From the NCBI RefSeq assembly GCF_022627955.1, contig NZ_JABXGD010000006.1, positions 186,001 through 250,000 on the forward strand: 64,000 bases of DNA, read 5' to 3'. Of this stretch, positions 37,854 to 47,307 are shown piece after piece; positions within the stretch are counted from its first letter, which is position 1, and every line of letters starts with the position of its first letter. The notes beneath the pieces are model-generated. The model searched no databases. It was not told the origin of the DNA and worked only from the letters and a program-made list of their open reading frames with translations. The translations under genes and the position numbers were made by a program. The DNA comes from Microbacterium sp. C5A9 (GTDB lineage Bacteria; Actinomycetota; Actinomycetes; Actinomycetales; Microbacteriaceae).

Positions 37854-39401
37854 ATGTCCCAGCAGAGCAATGAATCCCGCAAGGTCGCCGGAGCGACCTA
37901 TACACGCGCCGGGAGTGAGTATTTCGAGAAACGCACGCTGAAGAGGTCGGCCGGAGTCTGGGGTCTGTGGGGCCTCGCGGTCGCCGCGGTGATCTCGGGC
38001 GACTTCTCGGGCTGGAACTTCGGCATCGACTTCGCGGGCTTCGGCGGGATGCTCATCGCCTTCGCCATCCTCGTCGCCATGTACTACGGCATGATCTTCG
38101 CCATCGGCGAGATGGCGGCCGCGATGCCGCACACCGGAGGGGCGTACTCGTTCGCCCGCTCGGCCATGGGCCCGTGGGGCGGCCTCGTCACCGGAGCGGC
38201 CGAGACCATCGAGTACGTCGCGACCACGGCGGTGATCGTCTACTTCTCGGCGTCGTATGCCAACGGCATCACGAGCGAGCTGCTGGGCCTCGAGCTGCCC
38301 GGCTGGGCCTGGTATCTCATCCTCTACGTCGTCTTCATCGCCCTGAACTCGGCGGGCGCCGCGATCTCGTTCCGCTTCGCGATCGTCGTCTCGGTGATCT
38401 CGATCGGCATCATCCTGGTGTTTTCGGCGATGGCGCTCTTCTCAGGCGCATTCTCCTGGGATGCCCTGTGGGACATCGTCCCCGACGAGGGCCAGACCGC
38501 GTTCCTCCCGCACGGCGTCCTGCCGATCCTGTTCGCCCTGCCGTTCGCGATGTGGTTCTTCCTGGGCATCGAGGAGCTGCCGCTCGCCGCCGAGGAGTCG
38601 CACAACCCGACCCGCGACATCCCGAAGGCGGGCTTCTGGGCCCGCGGCACGCTCATCGTGACCGGCCTCCTGGTGCTGTTCCTCAACACCGGCGTGATCG
38701 GCGCCGAGGCCACCGGCACCGCGGGCGAGCCGCTGCTCGACGGCTTCCGCGCGATCGTGGGCGACCAGCTCGCCGCCGTGCTCGCACTCTTCGCGCTCAT
38801 CGGCCTCCTCGCCTCACTGCAGGGCATCATGTTCGCCTACGGACGCAACATGTACTCGCTGTCGCGGGCCGGGTACTACCCGCGGTTCCTCTCGCTCACC
38901 GGCAAGCGGCAGACGCCGTGGGTCGCCCTCACGGTCGGTGCCGCCATCGGCTTCGTCGCCCTGATCGTCCTCGACGTGCTCACCGCCGTCGACTCCGAGG
39001 GTGCGGGCACCGTGGCCGGCGCGATCGTGCTGAACATCGCCGTCTGGGGAGCCGTCGTCGCCTACGGGCTGCAGCTCGTGTCGTTCATCATCCTGCGCAA
39101 GAAGTTCCCGAACGTCGACCGGCCGTACGTCAGCCCGTGGGGCATCCCCGGTGCCGTGATCGCCCTCGTGATCGCCGCACTGATCTTCGTGGGCTTCCTG
39201 CTGAACCCGACGTTCGGCCCCGCGATCATCGCGATCGCGATCGTCTACGCGATCATCCTGCTCGGCTTCGGACTGTTCTTCCGGCACCGCCTCGTGCTCT
39301 CCCCCGAGGAGGAGTACGCGCTGTCGGGCGGTTCGCACGGCGACCCGCAGGCCGAGGGATACGACGCCATGGAGGGCGAGGTCTTCGACCCGAAGCGGTG
39401 A
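37854..39401 (+). CDS. APC-superfamily amine permease, ethanolamine permease (Eat)-like
   Basis: 515 residues with twelve membrane helices. The first helix reads VWGLWGLAVAAVISGDFSGW and continues NFGI; ISGDxSGWNFG is the hallmark of the ethanolamine permease group. FAMWFFLGIEELPLAAEES and NPTRDIPK are equally typical of it. The tail (480-515) is acidic and cytoplasmic. ATG 37854 has GGAGAG upstream. The gene is divergent from the gamma-glutamylamine ligase operon and probably imports its substrate. Confidence 0.88.
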   Translation: MSQQSNESRKVAGATYTRAGSEYFEKRTLKRSAGVWGLWGLAVAAVISGDFSGWNFGIDFAGFGGMLIAFAILVAMYYGMIFAIGEMAAAMPHTGGAYSFARSAMGPWGGLVTGAAETIEYVATTAVIVYFSASYANGITSELLGLELPGWAWYLILYVVFIALNSAGAAISFRFAIVVSVISIGIILVFSAMALFSGAFSWDALWDIVPDEGQTAFLPHGVLPILFALPFAMWFFLGIEELPLAAEESHNPTRDIPKAGFWARGTLIVTGLLVLFLNTGVIGAEATGTAGEPLLDGFRAIVGDQLAAVLALFALIGLLASLQGIMFAYGRNMYSLSRAGYYPRFLSLTGKRQTPWVALTVGAAIGFVALIVLDVLTAVDSEGAGTVAGAIVLNIAVWGAVVAYGLQLVSFIILRKKFPNVDRPYVSPWGIPGAVIALVIAALIFVGFLLNPTFGPAIIAIAIVYAIILLGFGLFFRHRLVLSPEEEYALSGGSHGDPQAEGYDAMEGEVFDPKR

Positions 39402-39426
39402 CGCGGGAGGAGCGCGACCGGCGACC

Positions 39427-39699
39427 CTACTTGCGGTCGAAGTCGAACGCCTTGAGCAGTTCGTCGACGGCCTTGTCGCGCTCCTCTCCGCCCTCCTCGA
39501 ACATGTGCGTCACGTGCGTGCGCAGATGATTCTCGAGCAGCAGGCGGTTCAGAGACTCGAGCGAGCGCTGGATCGCCCGGGACTGCGTGATGATGTCCAT
39601 GCAGTACTCCTCGTTCTCGATCATCCGCGCGACGCCGCGCATCTGGCCCTCGAGGATGCTGGTGCGGTGCAGCGCGCGCTTCTTGATGTCTTCGATCAC
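39427..39699 (-). CDS. CsoR/RcnR-type metal-sensing repressor (DUF156)
   Basis: 90 residues from GTG 39699. The all-helical fold is clear: LHRTSILEGQMRGVARMIENEEYCMDIITQSRAIQRSLESLNRLLLENHLRTHV. Candidate ligands are C33, H58 and H62, with the 25- and 4-residue spacing of CsoR, but the third position is His rather than Cys, as in nickel/cobalt RcnR. No transporter or chaperone gene is adjacent, so the controlled gene is unknown. FrmR-like formaldehyde sensing is an alternative. Confidence 0.87.
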   Translation of the reverse strand: MIEDIKKRALHRTSILEGQMRGVARMIENEEYCMDIITQSRAIQRSLESLNRLLLENHLRTHVTHMFEEGGEERDKAVDELLKAFDFDRK

Positions 39700-39733
39700 G
39701 CTTCGAGGGTAACCCGCGTGAAAGGATGACGTC

Positions 39734-41011
39734 ATGCCGCGAACCCCGATGGCGCTCCTGTCGCCCGCAGACCAGGTGCGACTGCGCGCCCTCCGTCGCA
39801 TGAAGGCGGTGGCACTCGGCGCCCTGATCTTCATGGCGGTCGTGTTCGTGATCGCCTTCGCCTTCCAGGAGAGGCAGCCGTGGCTGGCCTACGTCCGCGC
39901 CGCGGCCGAAGGCGGCATGGTCGGCGCCCTCGCCGACTGGTTCGCGGTGACCGCGCTCTTCCGCCGGCCGCTGGGCCTGCCGATCCCCCACACCGCGATC
40001 ATCCCGAACCGCAAGGACGAGATCGGGCGCACGCTCGGCGAGTTCGTCGAGACGAACTTCCTCGAGGCGAGCGTCGTGCGCACCAAGCTCGCGAGCACCG
40101 CCATCGCGAAGCGCGCCGGCGAATGGCTGCGCGAACCCGCCCATGCCGACCGCGTCGCGGCCGAGGGCGCGACGATCGCCACCGCGGTGCTCAACGCACT
40201 GAGCGATGACGACGTGCGCGACCTCATCACCGACCTCGCCCGTGAGCACCTCGTCTCTCCCGAGTGGGGCCCGCCAGCGGGCGCCTGGCTCGAGAAGATC
40301 GTCGAGGCCGACGCGCATCACGGCGCGGTCGACCTCGCCGCCGACAGCATCGCCCGCTGGCTCGACGCGAATGCCGCATCGTTCTCCGGACTCATCTCGC
40401 GCAGGCTCCCGGGCTGGGTGCCGAAACTCGCTCACCGGTTCGTCGACGACACCGCCTATAACGAGGCCGTGAAGTTCGTGCGCGCCGTGCAGGCCGACCC
40501 GCAGCATCCGGCTCGTCTGGCCGTCGACGGCTACCTCGCCCGACTGGCCGACAGCCTGCAGAACGACCCGGCGACCCGCGCGAAGCTCGAGAACGCCAAG
40601 GCCTCGCTCTTCGACAGTCCCCGCGTGGGTGCCCTCGCCGCCGAGGCGTGGAACACAGCCAAGAACGGACTGCTCACCGCCCTCGCCGACCCCGAGAGCG
40701 GACTGCGTGTGCGCGCGGCTCAGGCGCTGCAGGAGGTCGGCGACCGACTCACGACGGATGCCGCTTTGCAGCACCGTGTCGACACGTGGGTGTCGGATGC
40801 CGCGGTCTTCTTCGTCGACCGCTACCGCCACGACATCGCCTCGATCATCACCGACACGGTCGAACGCTGGGACCCGGTGGAGACCACCGAGAAGATCGAG
40901 CTCATGGTCGGACGCGACCTGCAGTACATCCGCCTGAACGGCACGTTCGTCGGGGCGCTCGCGGGCCTCGCGATCTTCACGATCGCGCACCTGCTCATCC
41001 CCGGGGTCTGA
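39734..41011 (+). CDS. DUF445 membrane protein
   Basis: 425 residues. One N-terminal helix (about 22-42), then YVRAAAEGGMVGALADWFAVTALFRRPLGLPIPHTAIIPNRKDEIGRTLGEFVETNF, the DUF445 signature. A long helical soluble body (about 90-390) and a single C-terminal membrane helix (GTFVGALAGLAIFTIAHLL) follow. The topology puts the body on one side of the membrane between two anchors. Function unknown. GTG-rich, divergent from the CsoR-type gene by 34 bases. Confidence 0.85.
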   Translation: MPRTPMALLSPADQVRLRALRRMKAVALGALIFMAVVFVIAFAFQERQPWLAYVRAAAEGGMVGALADWFAVTALFRRPLGLPIPHTAIIPNRKDEIGRTLGEFVETNFLEASVVRTKLASTAIAKRAGEWLREPAHADRVAAEGATIATAVLNALSDDDVRDLITDLAREHLVSPEWGPPAGAWLEKIVEADAHHGAVDLAADSIARWLDANAASFSGLISRRLPGWVPKLAHRFVDDTAYNEAVKFVRAVQADPQHPARLAVDGYLARLADSLQNDPATRAKLENAKASLFDSPRVGALAAEAWNTAKNGLLTALADPESGLRVRAAQALQEVGDRLTTDAALQHRVDTWVSDAAVFFVDRYRHDIASIITDTVERWDPVETTEKIELMVGRDLQYIRLNGTFVGALAGLAIFTIAHLLIPGV

Positions 41012-41059
41012 GCCTCCCGCAGCGTCGGCGGTGCGCGGCTCGCGCGTCGCCGCCCGAGG

Positions 41060-41449
41060 TCAGACGAACAGCGGCAGGAACGAGATGAGGAGACCGATCA
41101 CGCCGACGCTCGCGAAGACGATTCCCAGCGTCATCAGAACTCGGCGGAAGTGCGGGGGTTCTCCCACGCGTGCACGAGCAGGGTCGTTCGCACTGACGAC
41201 CCCCACGGTCCACTCTGCTTCCGGCGGCACGGGCTCTCCGCGCCGCAACGGCCTCTCATGGAAGTCGCCCCCGGCGAACCAACGCGCGAACACCGAGCCG
41301 TCGCGTTCGATGATGGCGATCTCGATGCTCCGCCACGGACCCTCGATCGATCCGATCAGCAGGCCGAGGAGGAGCAGCGGCAGGCCGATGCCCAGGCCGA
41401 TCCACGACAGCACCTCGCCGACGAGCGCCAGGGTGTCGAGGGTCTGCAT
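41060..41449 (-). CDS. Two-helix membrane protein with a soluble middle domain
   Basis: 129 residues. Hydrophobic helices at about 12-34 and 107-127 flank a charged beta-rich segment (IEIAIIERDGSVFARWFAGGDFHERPLRRGEPV). No family is recognised. It lies immediately downstream of the TetR gene in the same direction and may be in one transcript with it. Confidence 0.6.
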   Translation of the reverse strand: MQTLDTLALVGEVLSWIGLGIGLPLLLLGLLIGSIEGPWRSIEIAIIERDGSVFARWFAGGDFHERPLRRGEPVPPEAEWTVGVVSANDPARARVGEPPHFRRVLMTLGIVFASVGVIGLLISFLPLFV

Positions 41450-41473
41450 GTCTTCATCGTAGAGAAGGAGAGA

Positions 41474-42052
41474 TCATCCTTCGCGACGAGGGAGGCCCGG
41501 CGTCGCGGCGTGCTCCGCCAGTCGGACGATGCGCTCGACGTGAGCCGTCACCCACGCCTCGCAGAAAGGGCGGCTCCGAAGCAACCAGCGGTGGAAGATC
41601 GGCGCGACGAACAGTTCCGCGACGTCGTCGGGCGCAGCGACGTCGGCCCGTCGGAATCGATCGACGATCGCGCTCTGCTGCGGAACCAGCAGCAGCTCGC
41701 GGAATCGGTCGGCCAGTCCGTCATCGGCTTGCAGCTCGGCGGTGACCGCACGGAGGAGCCGCTCGTGGGCAGGATCCGTGAGTTCGGCGATCATCCCCGT
41801 CGCCAGTGCTCGAAGGTCGTTCGAGAGGTCTCCCGAGTCCGGCACCGCCACCTCGCCTCCCGCATCGACGCTGCGCGCGAGCAGAGCATCGAAAAGGATC
41901 GACCCCGTCGAGTCCCACGACCGGTAGAGCGTCTGCTTGCTGACTCCGGCCCTCGCGGCGATGCCCTCCATCGTGACCGCGCCGAGCCCACTCTCGTGTG
42001 CGAGCGACAGCACGGCCGCGTGCACCTTGGAGCGAGTACTTTCACGGGCCAT
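41474..42052 (-). CDS. TetR/AcrR-family transcriptional repressor
   Basis: 192 residues from ATG 42052. The HTH is VTMEGIAARAGVSKQTLYRSWDS, preceded by a typical first helix (RSKVHAAVLSLAHESG). The C-terminal ligand domain (LLRAVTAELQADDGLADRFRELLLVPQQSAIVDRFRRA) matches the TetR_C_11-like type. GTG 42058 is an alternative start. Divergent from the SDR gene by 59 bases, which is the most probable target. Confidence 0.87.
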   Translation of the reverse strand: MARESTRSKVHAAVLSLAHESGLGAVTMEGIAARAGVSKQTLYRSWDSTGSILFDALLARSVDAGGEVAVPDSGDLSNDLRALATGMIAELTDPAHERLLRAVTAELQADDGLADRFRELLLVPQQSAIVDRFRRADVAAPDDVAELFVAPIFHRWLLRSRPFCEAWVTAHVERIVRLAEHAATPGLPRREG

Positions 42053-42111
42053 GCGCACAACGATAGTCGATCAAACGAGACGGAGCGTCCAGTTCGAGGT
42101 ACGATCGCCGG

Positions 42112-42933
42112 ATGACATCACCTCAGATCTGGATCATCACCGGAGCCGGCCGAGGCCTCGGACGCGCACTGACCCACGCTGCCCTCGATGCCGGCCACGT
42201 CGTGGTGGCGACTGTCCGCGGCGACCACGACCTCCCCGATGACGACCGCCTGACGATCCTGACCCTCGACGTGCGCGACCGCGGGGCCGCCCACGATGCC
42301 GTTCGGATCACCGCCGACCGATTCGGGCGCATCGATGTGCTCGTCAACAACGCGGGCTACGGACTGATCGGCGCGGTCGAGGAAGCATCGGAAGAGGATG
42401 CGCGGGCGATCGTCGACACGAATCTGCTCGGCCCCCTGTGGCTCAGCCAGGCCGTCATCCCGATCATGCGTCGTCAGGGCAGCGGGCACGTCGTGCAGAT
42501 CTCGACGGTCGGAGCTGTCGGAACGATGCCGATGCTGGGTCTCTACAACTCGACGAAGTGGGGGCTGGAGGGGTTCAGCGAGGCCATGGCCGCCGAGGTC
42601 GATCGATTCGGCATCCGCGTGTCCCTGATCGAGCCCGGCGCGCTCGACACGGCGTGGTCCGGGAAGAGTATGCGGTTCGCCTCCCCCGAGCCGGTCTACG
42701 ACGATCACCGCACCGAGCTGTTCGGCACCACGGAGGTACCGTGGCCGGCGGGCGAACCGGCAGGCGGCACTGCACCGGAGGAAGCCGCCGCGGCGATCCT
42801 CGATCATGTCGCCGCCGCCGATGACCGACGCCTTCGTGTGCTCATCGGCGATGATGCTCCCGGGCAGGTCGCCGCGGCCCTCGATCTCCGGCGGCAGGAC
42901 TATGCGCGGGATCCCCGGTTTCCGGCCGTGTGA
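42112..42933 (+). CDS. Short-chain dehydrogenase/reductase
   Basis: 273 residues, classical SDR: TGAGRGLGRAL cofactor loop, LDVRD, NNAGYG, catalytic ISTVG Ser and YNSTKWG Tyr/Lys. The LIEPGALDTAW stretch is typical of the retinol-dehydrogenase-like group. ATG 42112. It is divergent from the TetR repressor and likely under its control. Substrate unknown. Confidence 0.87.
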   Translation: MTSPQIWIITGAGRGLGRALTHAALDAGHVVVATVRGDHDLPDDDRLTILTLDVRDRGAAHDAVRITADRFGRIDVLVNNAGYGLIGAVEEASEEDARAIVDTNLLGPLWLSQAVIPIMRRQGSGHVVQISTVGAVGTMPMLGLYNSTKWGLEGFSEAMAAEVDRFGIRVSLIEPGALDTAWSGKSMRFASPEPVYDDHRTELFGTTEVPWPAGEPAGGTAPEEAAAAILDHVAAADDRRLRVLIGDDAPGQVAAALDLRRQDYARDPRFPAV

Positions 42934-43006
42934 CGGGGAACGCCCCCTCCGGGCGACGTGACCGAGTGACGCCGCGGTGAGAGGACACCCGCGATGCAGG
43001 GTGTGA

Positions 43007-44068
43007 TCATGAGCCGTCGGTCGCCGTCCACGTCATCCTGTCGCCACTGTCGACGAACTGCCACTGCTGCCGCGGTCCCTCCCACTCCCGCGCGGCGTCG
43101 GTGAGCCAGACCGTGGAATCGGGCGCCCATCCGGCGATCACGGTCGCACGGTCGTCGTCGACCTCGATCAGCCTCGTCGCCGCCGAGAGATACCCGAGGG
43201 TCGTGAGGTGCACGGCGTCCCACCGCTGCGCGACGCTCTCCCAATCGGGGATGATCCATCTGCCGGTGCGTCCTGTGACCCGGAACCAGTCGTGGCGACG
43301 CGAGGCGGTCACGTCCATCGGGTGCTGGCGGCACAGCTCGGCCCAGTCCTCCGCCGAGCCCACCTCGAGGATCCGCCCCGTCCCTCGCACGGGGATGACG
43401 GTGGCGACCTCCCAGCCGAGGGAGTCCTCGACGTACTCGAGCGCGTCCCGCACCTGCGCTCGCGTCGTGAGGAGCTCCCCCGGGACCGACCACCATGCTC
43501 CCGAGAAGTTCGCGCTCGGGTCCTCGGGGCGATCGTGCACCGCCCGCTGCTCCTCCTCGCGCTGATCGCCGGCCCACCTCGCGAGCACGCCGGCCGGGTC
43601 GCGTTCGATCGGGGCGCTGTCCGACTCCGGGCGCCAATCGACCGCCCACTGCGTCGTGGTGAACGGCGCGGTCAGCTCCGGCATCGCCGCGACCAACCGC
43701 TCGGCGACGGGGCGCAGCGCCTCTCTCACCTCCGGCAGTGCGGCCACGAGGTCCTCGCCGTCCGGCTCCTGCCAGTACCGTGCACGGTCGACCGACTCGC
43801 CCATGGCGTCTCTGACGGCCTCGTCCGAGATCGGCACCGTCAGGTCGACGCGACGGATCAGCTCAGCAACCTCGGCTTCGGTGACGGTGGGATCCTCGAC
43901 GACCTCGGCATCCTCACCGCCGATGCGGATGATCGTGCCCGGACTCGGATCGAGCTCGTGGCCGAGCCAGAACACGGCCGACATCACGGCGTCGTCGGCG
44001 TTGGTCAGGACAGCGAGGCACAGGCGGCGCCCCCGGGGTCCTCGCAGGAGTTCGTCGGAGAGGGTCAT
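43007..44068 (-). CDS. Conserved hypothetical protein
   Basis: 353 soluble residues, acidic and Trp-rich, without signal peptide or membrane helices. Segments such as LCLAVLTNADDAVMSAVFWLGHELDP, GAWWSVPGELLTTRAQVRDALEYV and HDWFRVTGRTGRWIIPDWE suggest alternating strands and helices, possibly two repeats of an immunity-like domain. No family can be named. Its stop faces the SDR gene. Confidence 0.6.
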   Translation of the reverse strand: MTLSDELLRGPRGRRLCLAVLTNADDAVMSAVFWLGHELDPSPGTIIRIGGEDAEVVEDPTVTEAEVAELIRRVDLTVPISDEAVRDAMGESVDRARYWQEPDGEDLVAALPEVREALRPVAERLVAAMPELTAPFTTTQWAVDWRPESDSAPIERDPAGVLARWAGDQREEEQRAVHDRPEDPSANFSGAWWSVPGELLTTRAQVRDALEYVEDSLGWEVATVIPVRGTGRILEVGSAEDWAELCRQHPMDVTASRRHDWFRVTGRTGRWIIPDWESVAQRWDAVHLTTLGYLSAATRLIEVDDDRATVIAGWAPDSTVWLTDAAREWEGPRQQWQFVDSGDRMTWTATDGS

Positions 44069-44093
44069 GATGAACGCCGTGTATCAGGGATGC

Positions 44094-45137
44094 TCAGGCG
44101 CTCGTCGACGCGTCCGCGCTGATCGCGGCCCGCGCGACGTCGATCACGTGCATCACGCCGACGACATCATCGTGCGTGTGCACCGGGGATTCCACGCGCC
44201 CCTCGGCGACGTACGAAGCCAGAGCCGTCGCCTGGTATCCGAGTCCGTCGTGCACGGCCTCGAATCGGCTGTCGGTGAACGTCGTGGTCTCGGAGGATCC
44301 GACCCCGCCGATGGTCACGCTGATCGACGACGGGCCGAAGAACGGGCTGCCGATCTCGATGCGGCCGGATGAGCCGAGCACGGCGGCCGTCACGGGAAGT
44401 GCCGTCTGCAGCGAGGTGCTGGCGAACGCCCGAGCGCCGGAGGCGTAGGACAGCAGCAGGTCGGCGCGCACGTCGACACCGCCGGGGCCGCTGTCGCCCC
44501 TGGTCACGATCTCGGTCGGAGCGCCGAGCACGGAGGCCGCGAACGAGAGCGGATACACCCCGGCGTCGAGGAGCGCCCCTCCGCCGAGCTCCGGGTTCCA
44601 GAGCCGGTGCTCCGGCAGGTACGGCATCGTGAATCCGAAGTCGGCCGTGACGAGCCGCACGTCGCCGATCGCGCCGTCGGCGAGCACCCTCCGCATCACG
44701 TCGGACTGCGGCAGGTACCGGGTCCACATGGCCTCCATGACGAGCACCCCCGCGGCCCGACCCGCGTCGGTGATCTCGCGCGCCTCATCCGCCGACATGG
44801 CGATGGGCTTCTCGATGAGCACGTGCTTGCCGGCGGCGATGGCCGCCAGTGCCTGGTCGCGGTGCAGCGGGTGCGGGGTGGCGACGTAGACGACGTCGAC
44901 CTCGGGATCGGCGACGAGCGCCTCGATGCTCGGCAGCACCCGCGCGATGCCGTGCTCGGCGGCGAACGCCTCGGTCTTGGCCCGGTCGCGGGCGGTGACG
45001 GCGACCGCGCGCTGCGCGGTGTGGGCGTGGATCGCGTGCACGAACTTCCCGGCGATGCCCGTGCCGATCACACCCCAGCGGAGCGCGGGTACGGCGGTGG
45101 GGTCCGGCAGGGACGGAGCGGGGAGCGTCAGCGACAT
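44094..45137 (-). CDS. Gfo/Idh/MocA-family oxidoreductase
   Basis: 347 residues. WGVIGTGIAGKFVHAIHAH binds NAD(P), and VLIEKPIAMSADEARE has the catalytic Lys (EKP). LGGGALLDAGVYPLSFAASVLG is the conserved C-terminal strand. It shares about the same architecture as the 4001-4996 protein but with a better GxGxxG-like loop. Probably oxidises a sugar or cyclitol; substrate not determinable. Confidence 0.86.
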   Translation of the reverse strand: MSLTLPAPSLPDPTAVPALRWGVIGTGIAGKFVHAIHAHTAQRAVAVTARDRAKTEAFAAEHGIARVLPSIEALVADPEVDVVYVATPHPLHRDQALAAIAAGKHVLIEKPIAMSADEAREITDAGRAAGVLVMEAMWTRYLPQSDVMRRVLADGAIGDVRLVTADFGFTMPYLPEHRLWNPELGGGALLDAGVYPLSFAASVLGAPTEIVTRGDSGPGGVDVRADLLLSYASGARAFASTSLQTALPVTAAVLGSSGRIEIGSPFFGPSSISVTIGGVGSSETTTFTDSRFEAVHDGLGYQATALASYVAEGRVESPVHTHDDVVGVMHVIDVARAAISADASTSA

Positions 45138-45209
45138 CGATGAGCCTTTCGAGGATCGGGGGATGTGCCACCAGCGTAGACATCGCCGGTGATCACGCCC
45201 GCCACGGGC

Positions 45210-46115
45210 TCAGCGCGTCGCGAGGGCCGCGAGCATCTCCAGAACGCACAGGGCGGCGAGCCGCACCGTGCGCATGTCATCGGTGTCGGCCGTCGCATCG
45301 ACCTCGGCGATGTCGGCGCTGACCACCCGCGGGTCGGCGACGATCGACCGCACGAGGGCGCGAAGCTCCCACGCGGCGAAGCCTCCGGGCACGCTCGCCG
45401 GACAGCCGGGGGCCGCGGCCCGATCGGCGGCGTCGACATCGACATCGAGATGGATGCGGGCCGCGGCGCCCGCTCCCGCGATCGCCGTCGCCTCGGCGAC
45501 GACCTCGGCGATGCCACGGCGCCGAACCTCATCGAGCGTGACGACCCGGATGCCCCACTCTGCAGCACGCGCCGCATAGGCCGCGGAGTTCGCGAAGTCG
45601 GCGATGCCGATCTGCACGATCCGCGTCGGGTCGATCCGCTCGCCGTCTGGGGCGTCTTCGATGAGACGCCGCACCGGCGAGCCGTTGGACACGCCGTCGC
45701 GCAGATCGAAGTGGGCGTCGATCGTGATGAGCCCGGTGGCCCCGGCTCCGCGCGCGACCGGATAGGTCAGCGCGTTGTCGCCACCGAGTGCGATCACGAG
45801 ACGGGCGGACTCGGCGAGCTCGTGCACACGCCCGATGGTCGCCGCGATGCCGGCCTCGCCGTCGGGCTCGGCCACATCCCCGGCATCGAGAACGCGCAGC
45901 GCCTCGGCGAGGTCGACGACGGGCGGCCCCATGAGCGTGGCGCTGTAGCGGGTCAGCGCGTCACGGATCGCGGCGGGCGTCGCATGCGCACCCGTCGGCG
46001 ACAGCGACGTGCGCCATGTGGGAACACCGAGCAGCACGGCATCCGCGTCATCCCCCGCGGCGAACGCGGGCCACGACCCGGCGCGCGGCCAGAGGTCATC
46101 GTGCGAGAGAGCCAT
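45210..46115 (-). CDS. hutG: Formimidoylglutamase (arginase/agmatinase superfamily) of the hut operon
   Basis: 301 residues from ATG 46115. It would hydrolyse N-formimidoyl-glutamate to glutamate and formamide, the last step of histidine degradation. The arginase-fold metal motifs are visible as IDAHFD (D133, H135, D137) and [10 protein letters not shown]. The first motif, normally GGDHS, reads GGDNALT, so the usual His ligand is Asn (N114). It overlaps hutI by 20 bases. Agmatinase activity is the alternative, but the operon makes HutG the better call. Confidence 0.88.
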   Translation of the reverse strand: MALSHDDLWPRAGSWPAFAAGDDADAVLLGVPTWRTSLSPTGAHATPAAIRDALTRYSATLMGPPVVDLAEALRVLDAGDVAEPDGEAGIAATIGRVHELAESARLVIALGGDNALTYPVARGAGATGLITIDAHFDLRDGVSNGSPVRRLIEDAPDGERIDPTRIVQIGIADFANSAAYAARAAEWGIRVVTLDEVRRRGIAEVVAEATAIAGAGAAARIHLDVDVDAADRAAAPGCPASVPGGFAAWELRALVRSIVADPRVVSADIAEVDATADTDDMRTVRLAALCVLEMLAALATR

Positions 46116-47307
46116 GGTCTCCCCTTCGCTGTGCGGATGCCGCGACCACCGGGACACCGTCCTTCCAGACCCGGTCGACCAGGGGCACTCCGGGCCGATA
46201 GGCGAGGTGGATGCGGGTCGGCGCCGTCAGCAGCACGAGGTCAGCCCGCGCGCCGGGCGCGATCACGCCGACGTCGTCGCGACGCAGCGCCCGCGCTCCC
46301 CCGGCGGTCGCCGCCCACACCGCCTCGGCCGGCGTCATCCCCATGTCGCGCACCGCGATCGCGATGCAGAACGGCATCGACGACGTGAAGCTCGAGCCCG
46401 GGTTCGTGTCGCACGCGATCGCCACCGTGACACCCGCATCGATCAGTCGACGGGCGTCCGGATACGGCTGTCTGGTCGAGAACTCGACGCCGGGCAGCAG
46501 CGTGAGCACGGTGTCGGACGCCGCGAGGGCCGCGATGTCGGCATCGGTCAGATAGGTGCCGTGGTCGACGGATGCGGCGCCGAGCTCGACCGCGAGGCGC
46601 ACTCCGTCTCCCGGGCCGAGCTGGCTCGCGTGCATGCGAGGCGTCAGCCCCTTCGCGACACCCGCGTCGAGGACCCGCCGCGCCTGCGCGACCGAGAAGG
46701 CTCCGGTCTCGCAGAACACGTCGATCCACCTCGCATACGGAGCACAGGCGTCGAGCATCGGGCCGGTCACGAGGTCGACGTACTCGTCGGCACGATCGGC
46801 GTAGTCCGCCGGAACGACGTGTGCTCCGAGGAACGTCACCTCGGTCGTCACCTCGGCGGCGAGTCGCACGAGGCGCTGCTCGTCGTCGACGCTCAGCCCG
46901 TAGCCGCTCTTGATCTCGACGGTCGTCGTGCCCTGGGCGAGCATCTCGTCGACGAATCCGCGCAGGCGTGCTCGCAGCTGGCCATCGCTCGCCGCTCGCG
47001 TCGCCGCGACCGTCGAGCGGATGCCGCCCGCGGCGTACTTCTCCCCCGCCATCCGCGCCTCGAACTCGGCGGCCCGGTCGCCGCCGAACACGAGGTGACT
47101 GTGACTGTCGACGAAGCCCGGGATGACGGCACGACCGTCGGCGTCGATCGTCTCGTCCGCGTCCGGAGCATCCGCCGCCGAGCCGACCCAGGCGATCCGA
47201 CCGCCGTCGACCAGCACCGCGGCATCGCGCCGCGTGCCAGAGCGATCGCCCTCGAAGCCGACATTGGTCGTCAGCTCCCCGATGTTCGTGATCAGCGTGG
47301 TGCTCAC
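46096..47307 (-). CDS. hutI: Imidazolonepropionase
   Basis: 403 residues, the usual length. Amidohydrolase-fold signatures are visible: [36 protein letters not shown] with metal His residues, [11 protein letters not shown], and the substrate-loop region; [10 protein letters not shown] carries the metal-binding Asp. It opens the imidazolone ring to N-formimidoyl-glutamate. Four-base overlap with hutU and 20-base overlap with hutG indicate one operon. Confidence 0.95.
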   Translation of the reverse strand: MSTTLITNIGELTTNVGFEGDRSGTRRDAAVLVDGGRIAWVGSAADAPDADETIDADGRAVIPGFVDSHSHLVFGGDRAAEFEARMAGEKYAAGGIRSTVAATRAASDGQLRARLRGFVDEMLAQGTTTVEIKSGYGLSVDDEQRLVRLAAEVTTEVTFLGAHVVPADYADRADEYVDLVTGPMLDACAPYARWIDVFCETGAFSVAQARRVLDAGVAKGLTPRMHASQLGPGDGVRLAVELGAASVDHGTYLTDADIAALAASDTVLTLLPGVEFSTRQPYPDARRLIDAGVTVAIACDTNPGSSFTSSMPFCIAIAVRDMGMTPAEAVWAATAGGARALRRDDVGVIAPGARADLVLLTAPTRIHLAYRPGVPLVDRVWKDGVPVVAASAQRRGDHGSLAR

